DNA of 64,000 bases from the NCBI GenBank assembly GCA_030148165.1, contig JASBTZ010000013.1, positions 186,001-250,000 on the forward strand, read 5' to 3'. This DNA is from Bacteroidota bacterium (GTDB lineage Bacteria > Bacteroidota > Bacteroidia > Flavobacteriales_D > Crocinitomicaceae). This document shows, in pieces, positions 35,133 to 43,830 of this stretch (the first letter of the stretch is position 1; each line of letters opens with the position of its first letter). The translations under genes and the position numbers were made by a program. A model generated the notes under the pieces. The model saw only the letters and a list, made by a program, of their open reading frames with translations, did not search any database and was not told the origin of the DNA.

Positions 35133-36548
35133 ATGCTTTTTAATACAATTGACTATATCATATTTCTTCCCGTAGTCATCATAGGCTATTATCTTATTGC
35201 TCCTAAATACCGATGGGTTTTATTGCTTGCTGCTAGCTATTACTTCTATATGTGCTGGAAACTCGAGTACATTTTTCTCATCTTAATTTCAACATTAATA
35301 GACTATTTGTGTGGGATTCAGATGTCTAAACATGAATCGAAAAAGAAAAGAAGGCCTTATTTAATTCTCAGTCTGGTTTCCAATCTTGGAATTCTCGTTG
35401 GTTTTAAATACTTCAATTTCTTCTCCGAAAACATCAGACTGCTCTTTGAGAAATTTGACGTGTCAGTAGACCTCCCAATCTTGGAATTCCTGCTGCCCGT
35501 GGGTATTTCGTTTTATACCTTTCAAACACTTAGTTATTCCATTGATGTGTATAAGGGTAAGCAAAAAGCAGAAAGACACTTGGGAATCTTTGCATTATAC
35601 GTAGCGTATTTCCCACAACTCGTTGCTGGTCCGATCGAAAGATTTAGTCGCCTGGCCCCTCAGCTTAAACAACATCACAAACTGGAATACGATAATCTTG
35701 CGAACGGATTCCGACTGATTATCTTCGGATTGTTTGCAAAAATGGTGATCGCTGACAATCTCGGGCTATACGTCAATCAAATCTATGAGCAACCCGAAAT
35801 CTATCATAGCTTTAGCATTGGCTGTGGGCTCATTTTTTATTCATTTCAAATATATGGTGACTTTTTTGGGTATTCTCTGATTGCAATTGGAAGTGCGAAA
35901 CTTATGGGGGTAAACATCATGGACAATTTCAATACCCCCTACCTATCCAGAAACATTGCAGAATTTTGGCAGCGCTGGCACATATCTCTTTCAACCTGGT
36001 TTCGAGACTATCTATATTATCCGCTGGGTGGAAATCGAGTAAAAGTGTTACGTTGGATTTTTAATATCCTGATTGTCTTTGTCATTAGTGGATTCTGGCA
36101 TGGAGCTAATTTAACTTTTCTATTTTGGGGTCTGGTCTTCGCTTTGGCCTATATTATAGAAAAAGGAGTGAATCATTTTCTCTCTCTCCCTAAACCCGAA
36201 AACAGTTTGACGTTAGCCCGATTATTACTTTCGGTTAAGACATTTATTATCGTCACTATCGCCTGGGTCTTCTTTCGAAGTCAGACTATTGAAACTGCCT
36301 TTGACATGTTCTATTATTTGGGCAACAATAATTCCGGGGACTATCAAAATTTGCCCGCTGGAACAATCATGTGGGTGGTTTTAAGTCTATTTCTTCTAAC
36401 AGATTTACTACTATTCAATACTCGCTTTGATAAGTGGATTCAATCAAAAAGTTTATTTGTCAGATGGTTTATTTACTTCCTCTTAATTTTTACAATAATC
36501 GTGTTTGCAGGAGTCGAAGAATTCGCGTTCATCTATTTTCAGTTTTAA
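35133..36548 (+). CDS. MBOAT family O-acyltransferase, copy 2
   Basis: This 471-residue polytopic membrane acyltransferase has the family blocks FLLPVGISFYTFQTLSYSIDVYKG, FPQLVAGPIERFSRL, IYGDFFGYSLIAIG and IAEFWQRWHISLSTWFRDYLYYPLGG, and the active-site His in FWHGANLTFLFWG (H323). It differs widely from copy 1 (12012-13439) in the N-terminal third, so the two come from different lineages. A SGNH-type partner follows after three bases. Its acceptor polymer is unknown. Confidence 0.94.
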   Translation: MLFNTIDYIIFLPVVIIGYYLIAPKYRWVLLLAASYYFYMCWKLEYIFLILISTLIDYLCGIQMSKHESKKKRRPYLILSLVSNLGILVGFKYFNFFSENIRLLFEKFDVSVDLPILEFLLPVGISFYTFQTLSYSIDVYKGKQKAERHLGIFALYVAYFPQLVAGPIERFSRLAPQLKQHHKLEYDNLANGFRLIIFGLFAKMVIADNLGLYVNQIYEQPEIYHSFSIGCGLIFYSFQIYGDFFGYSLIAIGSAKLMGVNIMDNFNTPYLSRNIAEFWQRWHISLSTWFRDYLYYPLGGNRVKVLRWIFNILIVFVISGFWHGANLTFLFWGLVFALAYIIEKGVNHFLSLPKPENSLTLARLLLSVKTFIIVTIAWVFFRSQTIETAFDMFYYLGNNNSGDYQNLPAGTIMWVVLSLFLLTDLLLFNTRFDKWIQSKSLFVRWFIYFLLIFTIIVFAGVEEFAFIYFQF

Positions 36549-36551
36549 GCA

Positions 36552-37580
36552 ATGATCTGGACTAAAATTACATATCGGTTATTAGCGCTTATCACAGGAT
36601 TAATTGCGATGAATTTTATTTATGAACGTTGGTTCCATGAATCGGATCTTCAATTACATTCCTCTGTCATCAATAAAATTAGGGCCGTTTCAGAAGAAAC
36701 AAAAGTTCTGTATCTGGGAGAATCTTCTAATAATACATTCAGATCGGGCGAATCAGATGAGCGCTCAATAAGCACGATGATCGATAGTCTTTTGCCAAAG
36801 GTTAAAGTATCGGGAATTACAAACGAGGCTTCTCATTCAGGAATATACAAAACCCTACTTAAAAATATTGACGAAGACATCGATGTTGTTGTTATCACAT
36901 TGAATAGCCGATCCTTTGGTGCCGGGTGGAAGTACTCCTCACTTGAAACTCCTCTTCAAAAAAGCATGGTTATGCTCCAGAATTATCCACCTTTATTGAA
37001 TCGCTTGTTGCTTTCATTTAAAAACTACGACATAAAATCAGCAGAGGAAAGGTCGAAGCAAGTGTTAGCTGCCTGGTCGGAAGAATATTTATCCTTTGAG
37101 GGCGCCCGGCCGTATTCTACTACGAATAGCTGGGATTATCACATGGCTATTACGGGTATTAAAGATTCTTCCGGACAACGGAATCAGGCCAAAACGGAAT
37201 TAGCATGTCATTACATTAAATCTTATGCTTTTGAGTTGGATACAGTAAATGATATCCGAATCAAAGATTTTGATGAAATCATTCGTTTCGCCCGGTCGAA
37301 GAAATGGAAAGTTGTGTTGAACTTGCTCGCGGAAAACACGGATAAAGCAGATTTGTTAGTTGGCTCGGATCTATTAGCAATTATGGAGCGTAATCGGAAA
37401 AAGATAGTTGATTACTTTCAATCAAGGAATGTAGCAGTAGTGGATAACTACTATGAGGTCCGTGATAGCAGCTTCATTGATCAAAACTGGACGACGGAAC
37501 ACTATGATCAATTCGGACGGATGACCATCGCTCAAAATGTTGCGGACGAGATACGCAGGCAATTCTATTCAAAACATTAA
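36552..37580 (+). CDS. SGNH/DltD-like acyltransferase partner, copy 2
   Basis: This 342-residue protein has one N-terminal membrane segment (TYRLLALITGLIAMNFIYERWF), followed by an extracytoplasmic SGNH-hydrolase-like domain. Block I is KVLYLGESSNNTFRS (the Ser of GES is the likely nucleophile). The C-terminal catalytic pair appears in WTTEHYDQFGRMTIAQNVAD. The layout (membrane anchor plus SGNH domain next to an MBOAT) resembles DltD more than AlgJ. With the preceding gene it should esterify an exported polymer. Confidence 0.82.
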   Translation: MIWTKITYRLLALITGLIAMNFIYERWFHESDLQLHSSVINKIRAVSEETKVLYLGESSNNTFRSGESDERSISTMIDSLLPKVKVSGITNEASHSGIYKTLLKNIDEDIDVVVITLNSRSFGAGWKYSSLETPLQKSMVMLQNYPPLLNRLLLSFKNYDIKSAEERSKQVLAAWSEEYLSFEGARPYSTTNSWDYHMAITGIKDSSGQRNQAKTELACHYIKSYAFELDTVNDIRIKDFDEIIRFARSKKWKVVLNLLAENTDKADLLVGSDLLAIMERNRKKIVDYFQSRNVAVVDNYYEVRDSSFIDQNWTTEHYDQFGRMTIAQNVADEIRRQFYSKH

Positions 37581-37586
37581 TTGAAT

Positions 37587-37594
37587 TATCTTTG
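37587..37594 (+). promoter_or_regulatory. Promoter -7 element of ribE
   Basis: TATCTTTG fits TAnnTTTG and lies 14 bases before the riboflavin synthase ATG. The leader would be under ten bases, leaving no room for an FMN riboswitch. Confidence 0.5.
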
Positions 37595-37608
37595 ATTCAA
37601 ATTCGGGT

Positions 37609-38193
37609 ATGTTTACAGGAATAATTGAAACCATCGGTAATGTTCGATCAATTGAAAAGATTGATTCAAATATTCAATTCGAGATCGAAGCAGACATTGC
37701 GAACGAACTAAAAGTAGATCAAAGTGTCGCGCATAACGGATGCTGCCTAACCGTGGTTAGTATAGAAGATGACTCATACAAAGTGGTAGCTATTGAAGAA
37801 ACCCTGAATAAAACGAATCTTGGTCAACTTGAAGTCAATGACAAAGTAAATTTGGAACGCTGTATGGTAATGAATGGACGCTTGGATGGCCACATCGTCC
37901 AGGGTCATGTCGATACAACGGCAACATGTACGGATATAGCTGAGCGAGATGGAAGCCATGTTTTTACTTTTAATTACACCAGTGATAATGTAACTGTCGA
38001 AAAAGGAAGTATAACTGTGAATGGGGTAAGTTTAACCGTTGTGGATTCAAAGAAAGGGCAATTTTCAGTTCATATTATTCCTTATACCTTTGAAAACACA
38101 AATTTTTGTAATATTCAAAAAGGTGACCGTGTCAACATTGAGTTTGATATAATCGGTAAATATGTCGAACGCCTAATGAATGCTAAATTGTGA
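37609..38193 (+). CDS. ribE: Riboflavin synthase, alpha chain
   Basis: The enzyme dismutates two 6,7-dimethyl-8-ribityllumazine molecules to riboflavin. The 194-residue length is normal. Two tandem lumazine-binding barrels are visible: the first begins MFTGIIETIG and contains VAHNGCCLTVVSI, the second begins HIVQGHVDTTATC and contains KGSITVNGVSLTVVDSK. The C-terminal helix is ECVERL-like (GKYVERLMNAKL). The gene is not linked to the other rib genes here and has its own promoter. Confidence 0.97.
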   Translation: MFTGIIETIGNVRSIEKIDSNIQFEIEADIANELKVDQSVAHNGCCLTVVSIEDDSYKVVAIEETLNKTNLGQLEVNDKVNLERCMVMNGRLDGHIVQGHVDTTATCTDIAERDGSHVFTFNYTSDNVTVEKGSITVNGVSLTVVDSKKGQFSVHIIPYTFENTNFCNIQKGDRVNIEFDIIGKYVERLMNAKL

Positions 38194-38261
38194 CCAATCT
38201 CATGTTTTCTATATGAAAATGTTGTTACTTTGGTCAACTCAAACCTTAATAAAACAAGACG

Positions 38262-38561
38262 ATGAACGCAGAAATTCAATTTGTAGATCTAGATAGAAGT
38301 GAAAGCCTGGAAAATCATGTTCAGGAAAAATTAAATAAACTCGGGACGAAATACGAGTGGGTTGTTTATGCACATGTATTCTTCAAGAAAGAACCTCATG
38401 ACGGACTTAAAGAATGTGTTTGTGAAATTCGACTTAGTGCTCCGGGACCGAGAATATTTGCTCAGGATAACCAGGAGAATTTTGAAAAGGCCGTAGCTGA
38501 AGTAATTGGTAAATTGGAAGTACAGCTAAGCAAAAGAAAAGATGAAATGCATCAGCACTAA
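38262..38561 (+). CDS. hpf: Ribosome hibernation promoting factor (HPF/RaiA family, short form)
   Basis: This 99-residue protein binds the 30S subunit and silences ribosomes during stationary phase. It has the beta-alpha-beta-beta-beta-alpha pattern of the family (AEIQFVDLDRSESLENHVQEKLNKLGTKY, CVCEIRLSAPGPRIFAQDNQENFEKAVAEVIGKLEVQLSKRKDE). The short form lacks the dimerisation domain of long HPF. A weak promoter-like box (TTACTTTG at 38225) lies 29 bases upstream of the start. Confidence 0.88.
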   Translation: MNAEIQFVDLDRSESLENHVQEKLNKLGTKYEWVVYAHVFFKKEPHDGLKECVCEIRLSAPGPRIFAQDNQENFEKAVAEVIGKLEVQLSKRKDEMHQH

Positions 38562-38565
38562 TTGA

Positions 38566-39123
38566 TTAACTCCATTTCTTATCAATTAGCTTCTTCATCT
38601 TCTTTCTGAATTTTTTAACGACGCTTTCTCTGTCTCCAACACCACCGCACTTGACTATTTGTGTGTGGACACAAGTACCATTTCGATAGAATTTTACTTC
38701 AAAGGAAACGGACACAACGTCCATTTGATACATTTTGTACAAGTTCCCCGCCTCCAGTGCTTCTGCAAAACTCGGCTGACTTGGTGATACTTTGTATCGC
38801 TTATCATACCCTCTGACGCTTACCAGCATGTACGTGTCGAATCCTTTCTCCTTAATGCTGTTTTGAAGTGAATCCGAAGCCAATACCCGGGAGTCTTCAC
38901 CTAGCTTAATGATGTTGAGTGAAGGTAGGGCTTTGATTCCCCTACTGGTTAACAGTTCCGTTAAATTGATCTCAATCGAATAACGCTCATTCTGATCATC
39001 CATCATTCCGATGATCACGGCGTTCGTCAATTTAAATTCATCTTTTTTCTTTCGCTGTGCATCAGCTTGAAATACAACCAAGCTGCATACTATAACAAGA
39101 ACCAGACTTTTAAAATAATTCAT
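38566..39123 (-). CDS. Exported protein, unknown function
   Basis: The 185 residues start at the ATG at 39123; the TTG at 39129 adds two residues. The signal peptide is MNYFKSLVLVIVCSLVVFQADAQ. The mature part is alternating strand/helix (LTNAVIIGMMDDQNERYSIEINLTELL, YMLVSVRGYDKRYKVSP) and ends in a strongly basic stretch (VVKKFRKKMKKLIDKKW). The general appearance is like small periplasmic DUF4136-type proteins, but I could not name the family. It overlaps the end of metF by 14 bases, so it is translated from the metF message. Confidence 0.72.
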   Translation of the reverse strand: MNYFKSLVLVIVCSLVVFQADAQRKKKDEFKLTNAVIIGMMDDQNERYSIEINLTELLTSRGIKALPSLNIIKLGEDSRVLASDSLQNSIKEKGFDTYMLVSVRGYDKRYKVSPSQPSFAEALEAGNLYKMYQMDVVSVSFEVKFYRNGTCVHTQIVKCGGVGDRESVVKKFRKKMKKLIDKKWS

Positions 39124-40060
39124 TTGCAATCTTTTTTACTTGGGTACTGTTCGACATGGTATAATAGTGTATACATGGAACACCGGCATCTTTCAACTCT
39201 TTCGATTGTTTGATCCCCCATTCAACGCCAAGCTCTGCAACCTGTTCGTTTGTTTTACATTTTAATAACTCCCGAGAAAGTTCTTCAGGATAATCGATGT
39301 GAAAAAATTTCGGGAGAAAAGAAATGTGGTTGAGGTTCTTGATCGGCTTCAATCCCGGAATAATTGGAACTGTAATTCCAACTTTTCTACATGCCTCAAC
39401 AAAATCAAAATATTTTTTGTTGTCAAAGAACATCTGTGTAACAATGTATTCTGCGCCAGCGTCAACTTTTGCTTTTAAATATTCCAGATCCGTTTGAAGG
39501 TTCATTGCTTCAAAGTGTTTTTCCGGATAACCAGCCGCCCCGATACAAAAATCGGTTGGTTCCAATTGTATGTCATCAACCAAATAATTCCCGCTATTCA
39601 TTTCACCGATCTGTTTTATCAGATCAACAGCAAAATGATGTCCATGCAAGTGAGGTCTGAATGTCGACTCTGTTTTAATTGGGTCTCCACGTAAGGCCAG
39701 CACATTGTCTATTCCTAAAAACTGTAGGTCGATCAATGCATTTTCTGTTTCCTCTCTGCTAAAACCACCGCAGATCAAATGAGGTACGGCATCGATATCA
39801 TATTTGTTCATAATTGCCGCACAAATACCAACTGTACCGGGCCGTTTACGAATGGCTATTTTTTCCAACAATCCGTTTTCCCGCTCCTTGTATATAAACT
39901 CTTCCCGATGATAGGTCACATTCACAAACTTTGGTTTGAATTCCATTAACGGATCAATACCATCATAAATTGACTGAATACTCTTTCCCTTTAACGGGGG
40001 CAAGATCTCAAACGAGAATAATGTGCCTTTCGCTTCTTCCAGATGTTGGGTAACCTTCAT
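39110..40060 (-). CDS. metF: 5,10-methylenetetrahydrofolate reductase
   Basis: This FAD enzyme makes 5-methyltetrahydrofolate for methionine synthesis. The 316-residue length is right. Key features are SFEILPPLKG (N-terminal active-site Glu), FVNVTYHREE, DNVLALRGDP, IGAAGYPEKH, YIVTQMFFDNKKYFDF and PIIPGLKPI. It is followed by an overlapping exported-protein gene. No methionine synthase is nearby. Confidence 0.97.
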   Translation of the reverse strand: MKVTQHLEEAKGTLFSFEILPPLKGKSIQSIYDGIDPLMEFKPKFVNVTYHREEFIYKERENGLLEKIAIRKRPGTVGICAAIMNKYDIDAVPHLICGGFSREETENALIDLQFLGIDNVLALRGDPIKTESTFRPHLHGHHFAVDLIKQIGEMNSGNYLVDDIQLEPTDFCIGAAGYPEKHFEAMNLQTDLEYLKAKVDAGAEYIVTQMFFDNKKYFDFVEACRKVGITVPIIPGLKPIKNLNHISFLPKFFHIDYPEELSRELLKCKTNEQVAELGVEWGIKQSKELKDAGVPCIHYYTMSNSTQVKKIANELF

Positions 40061-40119
40061 ACATGCAATAAATTCGGCTCAAAGATACATTTATTGATAA
40101 ATCCTCATGCCAAAAAAAG

Positions 40120-40782
40120 TTATTTCAAAAGATGTTCTGAATATGCCAGATCCGCCTGGTTCGTGATCTTAATGTTCTCCTCATTACCACTAACCGTTGT
40201 AATGGTTACCCCTAACTTTTCCACCAAAGTCGCATCATCAGTAATATCGTGGCTAAATTCCTGATCGTACGCTTTCTGTAAGACCTCTTTTTTAAAACAC
40301 TGAGGGGTTTGAACCAATACGTATTTTTCTCTATCAACAGCTTTGGTTGAATTATCCTCAAGTATTCGAAGGCTTTCTGAAATGGGAACAATTGGGATCA
40401 CCGCGTCACTTTGCTTTACTTCCTTATAACATCGCTCGAGTGTTTCAGTAGATACCAAAGGTCGGACGCCGTCATGCACAACTACATAGTCGCCTATGCA
40501 ATACTCCAGTGCATTTTGAATGGAATGATATCGTTCTGCTCCTCCTGATACCACGCGATGCGGAATTCGGAAATCACTTTCGGATATAATTCCTTCCCAA
40601 TAGGATTTCCATTCCTCCGGTAATGTAATGATCAGTTGCGACTTCGGATTGAAGTGGTAGAACCTTTCAATCGTGTGCATAAGGATCGGTTTCCCTTTTA
40701 CCATTATGAATTGCTTCGGCAACGATGAACCCATCCGTTTACCAAATCCTCCCGCGGTTATTATTACAGAGTACTTGCCCAT
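40120..40782 (-). CDS. ispD: 2-C-methyl-D-erythritol 4-phosphate cytidylyltransferase
   Basis: IspD activates MEP with CTP in the non-mevalonate isoprenoid pathway. The 220 residues start at the ATG at 40782; the frame to 40833 would begin inside the terminator of the gene upstream. The nucleotide-binding loop is ITAGGFGKRMGSSLPKQF (normally AAGxGxRMG, here AGG). The substrate region is VVHDGVRPLVS, with DDATLVEKLG near the end. Length is slightly short but within the family range. It stands alone. Confidence 0.95.
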   Translation of the reverse strand: MGKYSVIITAGGFGKRMGSSLPKQFIMVKGKPILMHTIERFYHFNPKSQLIITLPEEWKSYWEGIISESDFRIPHRVVSGGAERYHSIQNALEYCIGDYVVVHDGVRPLVSTETLERCYKEVKQSDAVIPIVPISESLRILEDNSTKAVDREKYVLVQTPQCFKKEVLQKAYDQEFSHDITDDATLVEKLGVTITTVSGNEENIKITNQADLAYSEHLLK

Positions 40783-40804
40783 CTTGGAATAAAGATCATA
40801 AAAA

Positions 40805-40827
40805 AAGGTTGCCCAAAGGACAACCTT
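40805..40827 (-). terminator. Rho-independent terminator of the DUF6341-like gene
   Basis: The stem AAGGTTG/CAACCTT (40805-40811 with 40821-40827) has a nine-base loop. On the minus strand it is followed by T-rich sequence. It lies between the small membrane-protein gene and ispD, which supports the downstream ispD start. Confidence 0.8.
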
Positions 40828-40847
40828 CTCCAAATATCTTCACAGTC

Positions 40848-41045
40848 TTATTTCAGTTGTTCCGAATTTCCTTCAGCTTCATTGTTGAATTTCTTTTGCC
40901 AGTTGAGCCAATAAAGTAACCCTACAAATCCAAGAATTAGCAATCCATAATTCATGATTGCAGTAATTCCCATATCAGCTTCCAACAAATTGAAGCTTAG
41001 CTGAAACAAATCTCCTATTTCTCTGAAAAAGCCGTCTAGTGTCAT
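40848..41045 (-). CDS. Small membrane protein, DUF6341-like
   Basis: This 65-residue protein has one transmembrane helix (IMNYGLLILGFVGLLYWLNWQKKF). It starts with FFREIGDLFQLSFNLLEAD and ends in a charged tail. Its layout (short amphipathic N-terminus, one helix with a YW pair, polar C-terminus) matches the small DUF6341 family of Bacteroidota, sometimes mis-annotated as uracil phosphoribosyltransferase. It has its own terminator. Confidence 0.72.
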   Translation of the reverse strand: MTLDGFFREIGDLFQLSFNLLEADMGITAIMNYGLLILGFVGLLYWLNWQKKFNNEAEGNSEQLK

Positions 41046-41126
41046 AATTCAAATTATTGTTACACAAATAAAACTAATTTTTATCAAATAAGCACCATTT
41101 GATGGCGAATAAATGGTGATACAGAA

Positions 41127-41912
41127 TCATTCTAAATTCGCTAGTCTTTCTTCGATCATGCAGGTTAATTCAATAAATTCTTCCACGGACATTGTCTCTG
41201 GTCGTCTTGTCATGAAATCATGATCCAATTGACTACCCTGCATCAGCCCTTTTAGTGAATTTCGCATTGTTTTTCTACGCTGATTAAATGCTGCCTTTAT
41301 AATTGCTTTATAAAAGGCCTCATCGCACGGGAGTTGATTCCGGTTATTCCTGGTACACCTAATGACACCTGAATCTACCTTCGGGGGTGGATTGAAAACC
41401 CCTTTGCCAACTGTAAAACAGTAGGAAATGTCGTAATAGGTTTGCAGTAGCACACTAAGAATCCCATATTGCTTTGATCCCGGTCCTTCAGCAACACGCT
41501 CAGCAACTTCTTTTTGAAACATTCCCATGATTTCAGGGATTTGATTTCTGTACTCCAAACAACGAAACAGGATCTGAGATGAAATGTTATAAGGAAAGTT
41601 ACCTACTACACCAAACGGTTCCGATCCAAAAATCTTTGACAAATCCATTTTGAGAAAATCGTCATGTATTATCTTTCCTTTGAGGGACGGGAAGTGGTTT
41701 TGAAGGTAATCGACGCTTTCTTTATCAACATCCATGACCCAAACCTCCAGATTCTTTTCCAACAAAAAACTGGTTAGCGCTCCGGTACCGGGACCAATTT
41801 CCAGTACTTTCTTACAACCATTAAACGATCCATATTGTGAGGCAATACGATCACATGTGTTTTTATCTGTCAGGAAATGCTGACCCAGATGTTTCTTTGG
41901 GCGAACTGTCAT
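41127..41912 (-). CDS. rsmA: 16S rRNA dimethyladenosine transferase (RsmA/KsgA)
   Basis: This SAM-dependent enzyme dimethylates two adjacent adenosines near the 3' end of 16S rRNA. The 261 residues include the opening KKHLGQHFL, the SAM loop EIGPGTGALTSFLLE, the acidic strand (VWVMDVD) and the catalytic NFPYNIS (N-x-P-Y). The substrate loop RRKTMRNSLKGL is present. The start overlaps the stop of the DUF4286 gene upstream (ATGA). Confidence 0.97.
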   Translation of the reverse strand: MTVRPKKHLGQHFLTDKNTCDRIASQYGSFNGCKKVLEIGPGTGALTSFLLEKNLEVWVMDVDKESVDYLQNHFPSLKGKIIHDDFLKMDLSKIFGSEPFGVVGNFPYNISSQILFRCLEYRNQIPEIMGMFQKEVAERVAEGPGSKQYGILSVLLQTYYDISYCFTVGKGVFNPPPKVDSGVIRCTRNNRNQLPCDEAFYKAIIKAAFNQRRKTMRNSLKGLMQGSQLDHDFMTRRPETMSVEEFIELTCMIEERLANLE

Positions 41913-42223
41913 GACTTAAACTCGTCGATAACAGAAAGCATGGTTCTGAAAGCCGCAAACTTTCCTTCATATCGATCTGTATGTTCCTTCTGTAACGCTT
42001 CTGCGTGTTCATCACGATATTTGTTAAACAAATCTTCAGATGCGCAGACGTAGGCTATGGCATAGGTAAATCCACCTTCTTCTTCACCGTGTACTTTCGA
42101 AATTCGGCATTCTTTAAAACATCCGGTATTCATCACATCCGGAATGTGTTTTGCACGCATCCAGTTCAACCATTCTTCACGAACGTTCTCATCAATGCTT
42201 ACCGTTACATTATATATGATCAT
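41909..42223 (-). CDS. DUF4286 family protein
   Basis: This 104-residue cytoplasmic protein has a dimeric alpha/beta-barrel-like pattern: MIIYNVTVSIDENVREEWLNWMRAKHIPDVMNTGCF, then FTYAIAYVCASEDLFNKYRDEHAEALQKEH. This is the DUF4286 signature seen next to rsmA across Bacteroidota. The function is unknown. It is coupled to rsmA by a four-base overlap and lies nine bases after the 528-residue gene. Confidence 0.88.
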   Translation of the reverse strand: MIIYNVTVSIDENVREEWLNWMRAKHIPDVMNTGCFKECRISKVHGEEEGGFTYAIAYVCASEDLFNKYRDEHAEALQKEHTDRYEGKFAAFRTMLSVIDEFKS

Positions 42224-42232
42224 AAGTCTAAG

Positions 42233-43819
42233 TTAGTAATCTGACAGCACACCAAAAAGATCTACAAGCCTGACATAAGTCGATTTCGTTCCTGTAATCA
42301 TAAACTTCGTTTTTGTTCTGGTAAGATCCGAATATTTATATGCCGTATTCATGGTTTCTTCATATGCTCCATCCGTCACACAGAAATGGTGCGTAAAATG
42401 CTGAGAAGGCAGCTCTTCTGCTTTCGCTTGAGGATGCTTCGTGAACTTCGTATAATGCTCTCCAGCTACAACTAAAATTGCATCACCATAATCAACAGGT
42501 AGCACAACAGTTTTGCCCTGTTCCAGTAGTGTAGATGTGACTACTCCACTGCTCTTATCTTCTGCGATATAGATGATTACCTGATAATCAGACTCATTTC
42601 TGAAAACTGCACTAACCGGCTCATTTCGCTTAGAAGGATCAGTTACTCCCTGATATCTGGTAAAGGGTTCAACCCGAGCAGCGCACGAGTCTTTCGAATA
42701 ATTGGATTTGATGTTCTCATCCTTAGAAAGATCCTGATATATTGCTTCAAGTTTTTTGTTTCTAAAGGGTTTTCGAATTGATAAACTGATTCCACCGCCG
42801 TTCATATTACCAGGGTCGATTACCAGCTCTTCATTTTCCATCTGTGTATCCATGGTCTGTACAAGTGAATCGATCAATCGTCGCTCATCAGGCGTGAACT
42901 CTTTAAACGAAGAACCATCTTCGAATTCGTGCTCGTTTACCTGACTGAATGGTTTGTAGTAAAGAATATAGGATACCGATCCTGCTACCAGCAGAAAAGA
43001 AATAAGCAGCAAAATATCTTTTCGTCGCAATGATGTTGAACCCTTACCATGATTCTTCACTCGAAAATGACCTTCTCTCAATGCACGTCTGAGGTCGTTT
43101 ATTTTATACTCGTGCTCCTTGTTGAGTTGAACAAGTTCCATTGATTTTAGGACCCAATTAGCAAGGCGAACCGTGCATGCTTTGGATCTTAAACTAGCCA
43201 ATATGGTGTCAACATAAGTCAATTTTGCTGCATAGGATGACTTCGACAGTTCATTAACGATTGCAATATGATCGTCCGTGCAAAGTGGTTTGACAAGTTC
43301 AATGAGTTCCTGCTCATCTACAACTCTTTTTGCTGCCACACTCATCTCTTCAAGTGCAGTCTTAATCGGCTTAAATAGTTGATCTTCTACTAAGATTCTA
43401 CTCTCTTCATCCAATAGACGAACGTAAGAAAAAACTGATTTGCGATCAGTGAGGTCTTTTAAAGAAACTGTTAGAACGCGCTCTGTTAAATATGGACTCA
43501 CAAAAGACTGAAAAGCTGAAAACAGTTTGTGTTTAGTTATGCCTTGTCGATCCTCAAATGCTTCCAGTTCTCCTTTTATTAATAAACGTGACAGACTATC
43601 ATTCGCTGATATCCATTGGTGAAACAGAATTTTATCCGGACTGGAAACCGACAGCTTAAAGGCCGCCAATTCTTCTGAATTCATCGCGCCATCTGCAATT
43701 AATTCGGCGCCTCTTTGATCTATTTTTTCATGAAATGATTGAAGCCCTTCGTCCGTAAACAACTCATCAATTTTATCGTAACATGAGCTGAATATATTTA
43801 AAGGAATAAAGCGCGGCAT
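42233..43819 (-). CDS. Conserved protein with one central transmembrane helix, unknown function
   Basis: This 528-residue protein has no signal peptide. About 255 mostly helical, charged residues are followed by one helix (near 268-287, DILLLISFLLVAGSVSYILYY) and a second domain of about 240 residues. The C-terminal part has beta-rich stretches (AVFRNESDYQVIIYIAEDKSSGVVTSTLLEQGKTVVLPVDYGDAILVVAGEHYTKF). The N-terminal half has no membrane signal and the helix is followed by K/Q/E, so I expect a cytoplasmic N-domain and a periplasmic C-domain. It lies between the S41 protease and DUF4286 genes with short gaps, suggesting co-expression. I do not recognise a family. Confidence 0.8.
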   Translation of the reverse strand: MPRFIPLNIFSSCYDKIDELFTDEGLQSFHEKIDQRGAELIADGAMNSEELAAFKLSVSSPDKILFHQWISANDSLSRLLIKGELEAFEDRQGITKHKLFSAFQSFVSPYLTERVLTVSLKDLTDRKSVFSYVRLLDEESRILVEDQLFKPIKTALEEMSVAAKRVVDEQELIELVKPLCTDDHIAIVNELSKSSYAAKLTYVDTILASLRSKACTVRLANWVLKSMELVQLNKEHEYKINDLRRALREGHFRVKNHGKGSTSLRRKDILLLISFLLVAGSVSYILYYKPFSQVNEHEFEDGSSFKEFTPDERRLIDSLVQTMDTQMENEELVIDPGNMNGGGISLSIRKPFRNKKLEAIYQDLSKDENIKSNYSKDSCAARVEPFTRYQGVTDPSKRNEPVSAVFRNESDYQVIIYIAEDKSSGVVTSTLLEQGKTVVLPVDYGDAILVVAGEHYTKFTKHPQAKAEELPSQHFTHHFCVTDGAYEETMNTAYKYSDLTRTKTKFMITGTKSTYVRLVDLFGVLSDY

Positions 43820-43830
43820 TTTGCTAATGA

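Noticed and set aside
37581-37608. Possible FMN riboswitch ahead of riboflavin synthase.
   Set aside because: The gap is 28 bases, far too short for the element, and a -7 promoter box already occupies it.
38225-38232. TTACTTTG as promoter of hpf.
   Set aside because: It departs from the -7 consensus in the second base, and no TTG lies at the -33 distance, so I did not list it as a feature.
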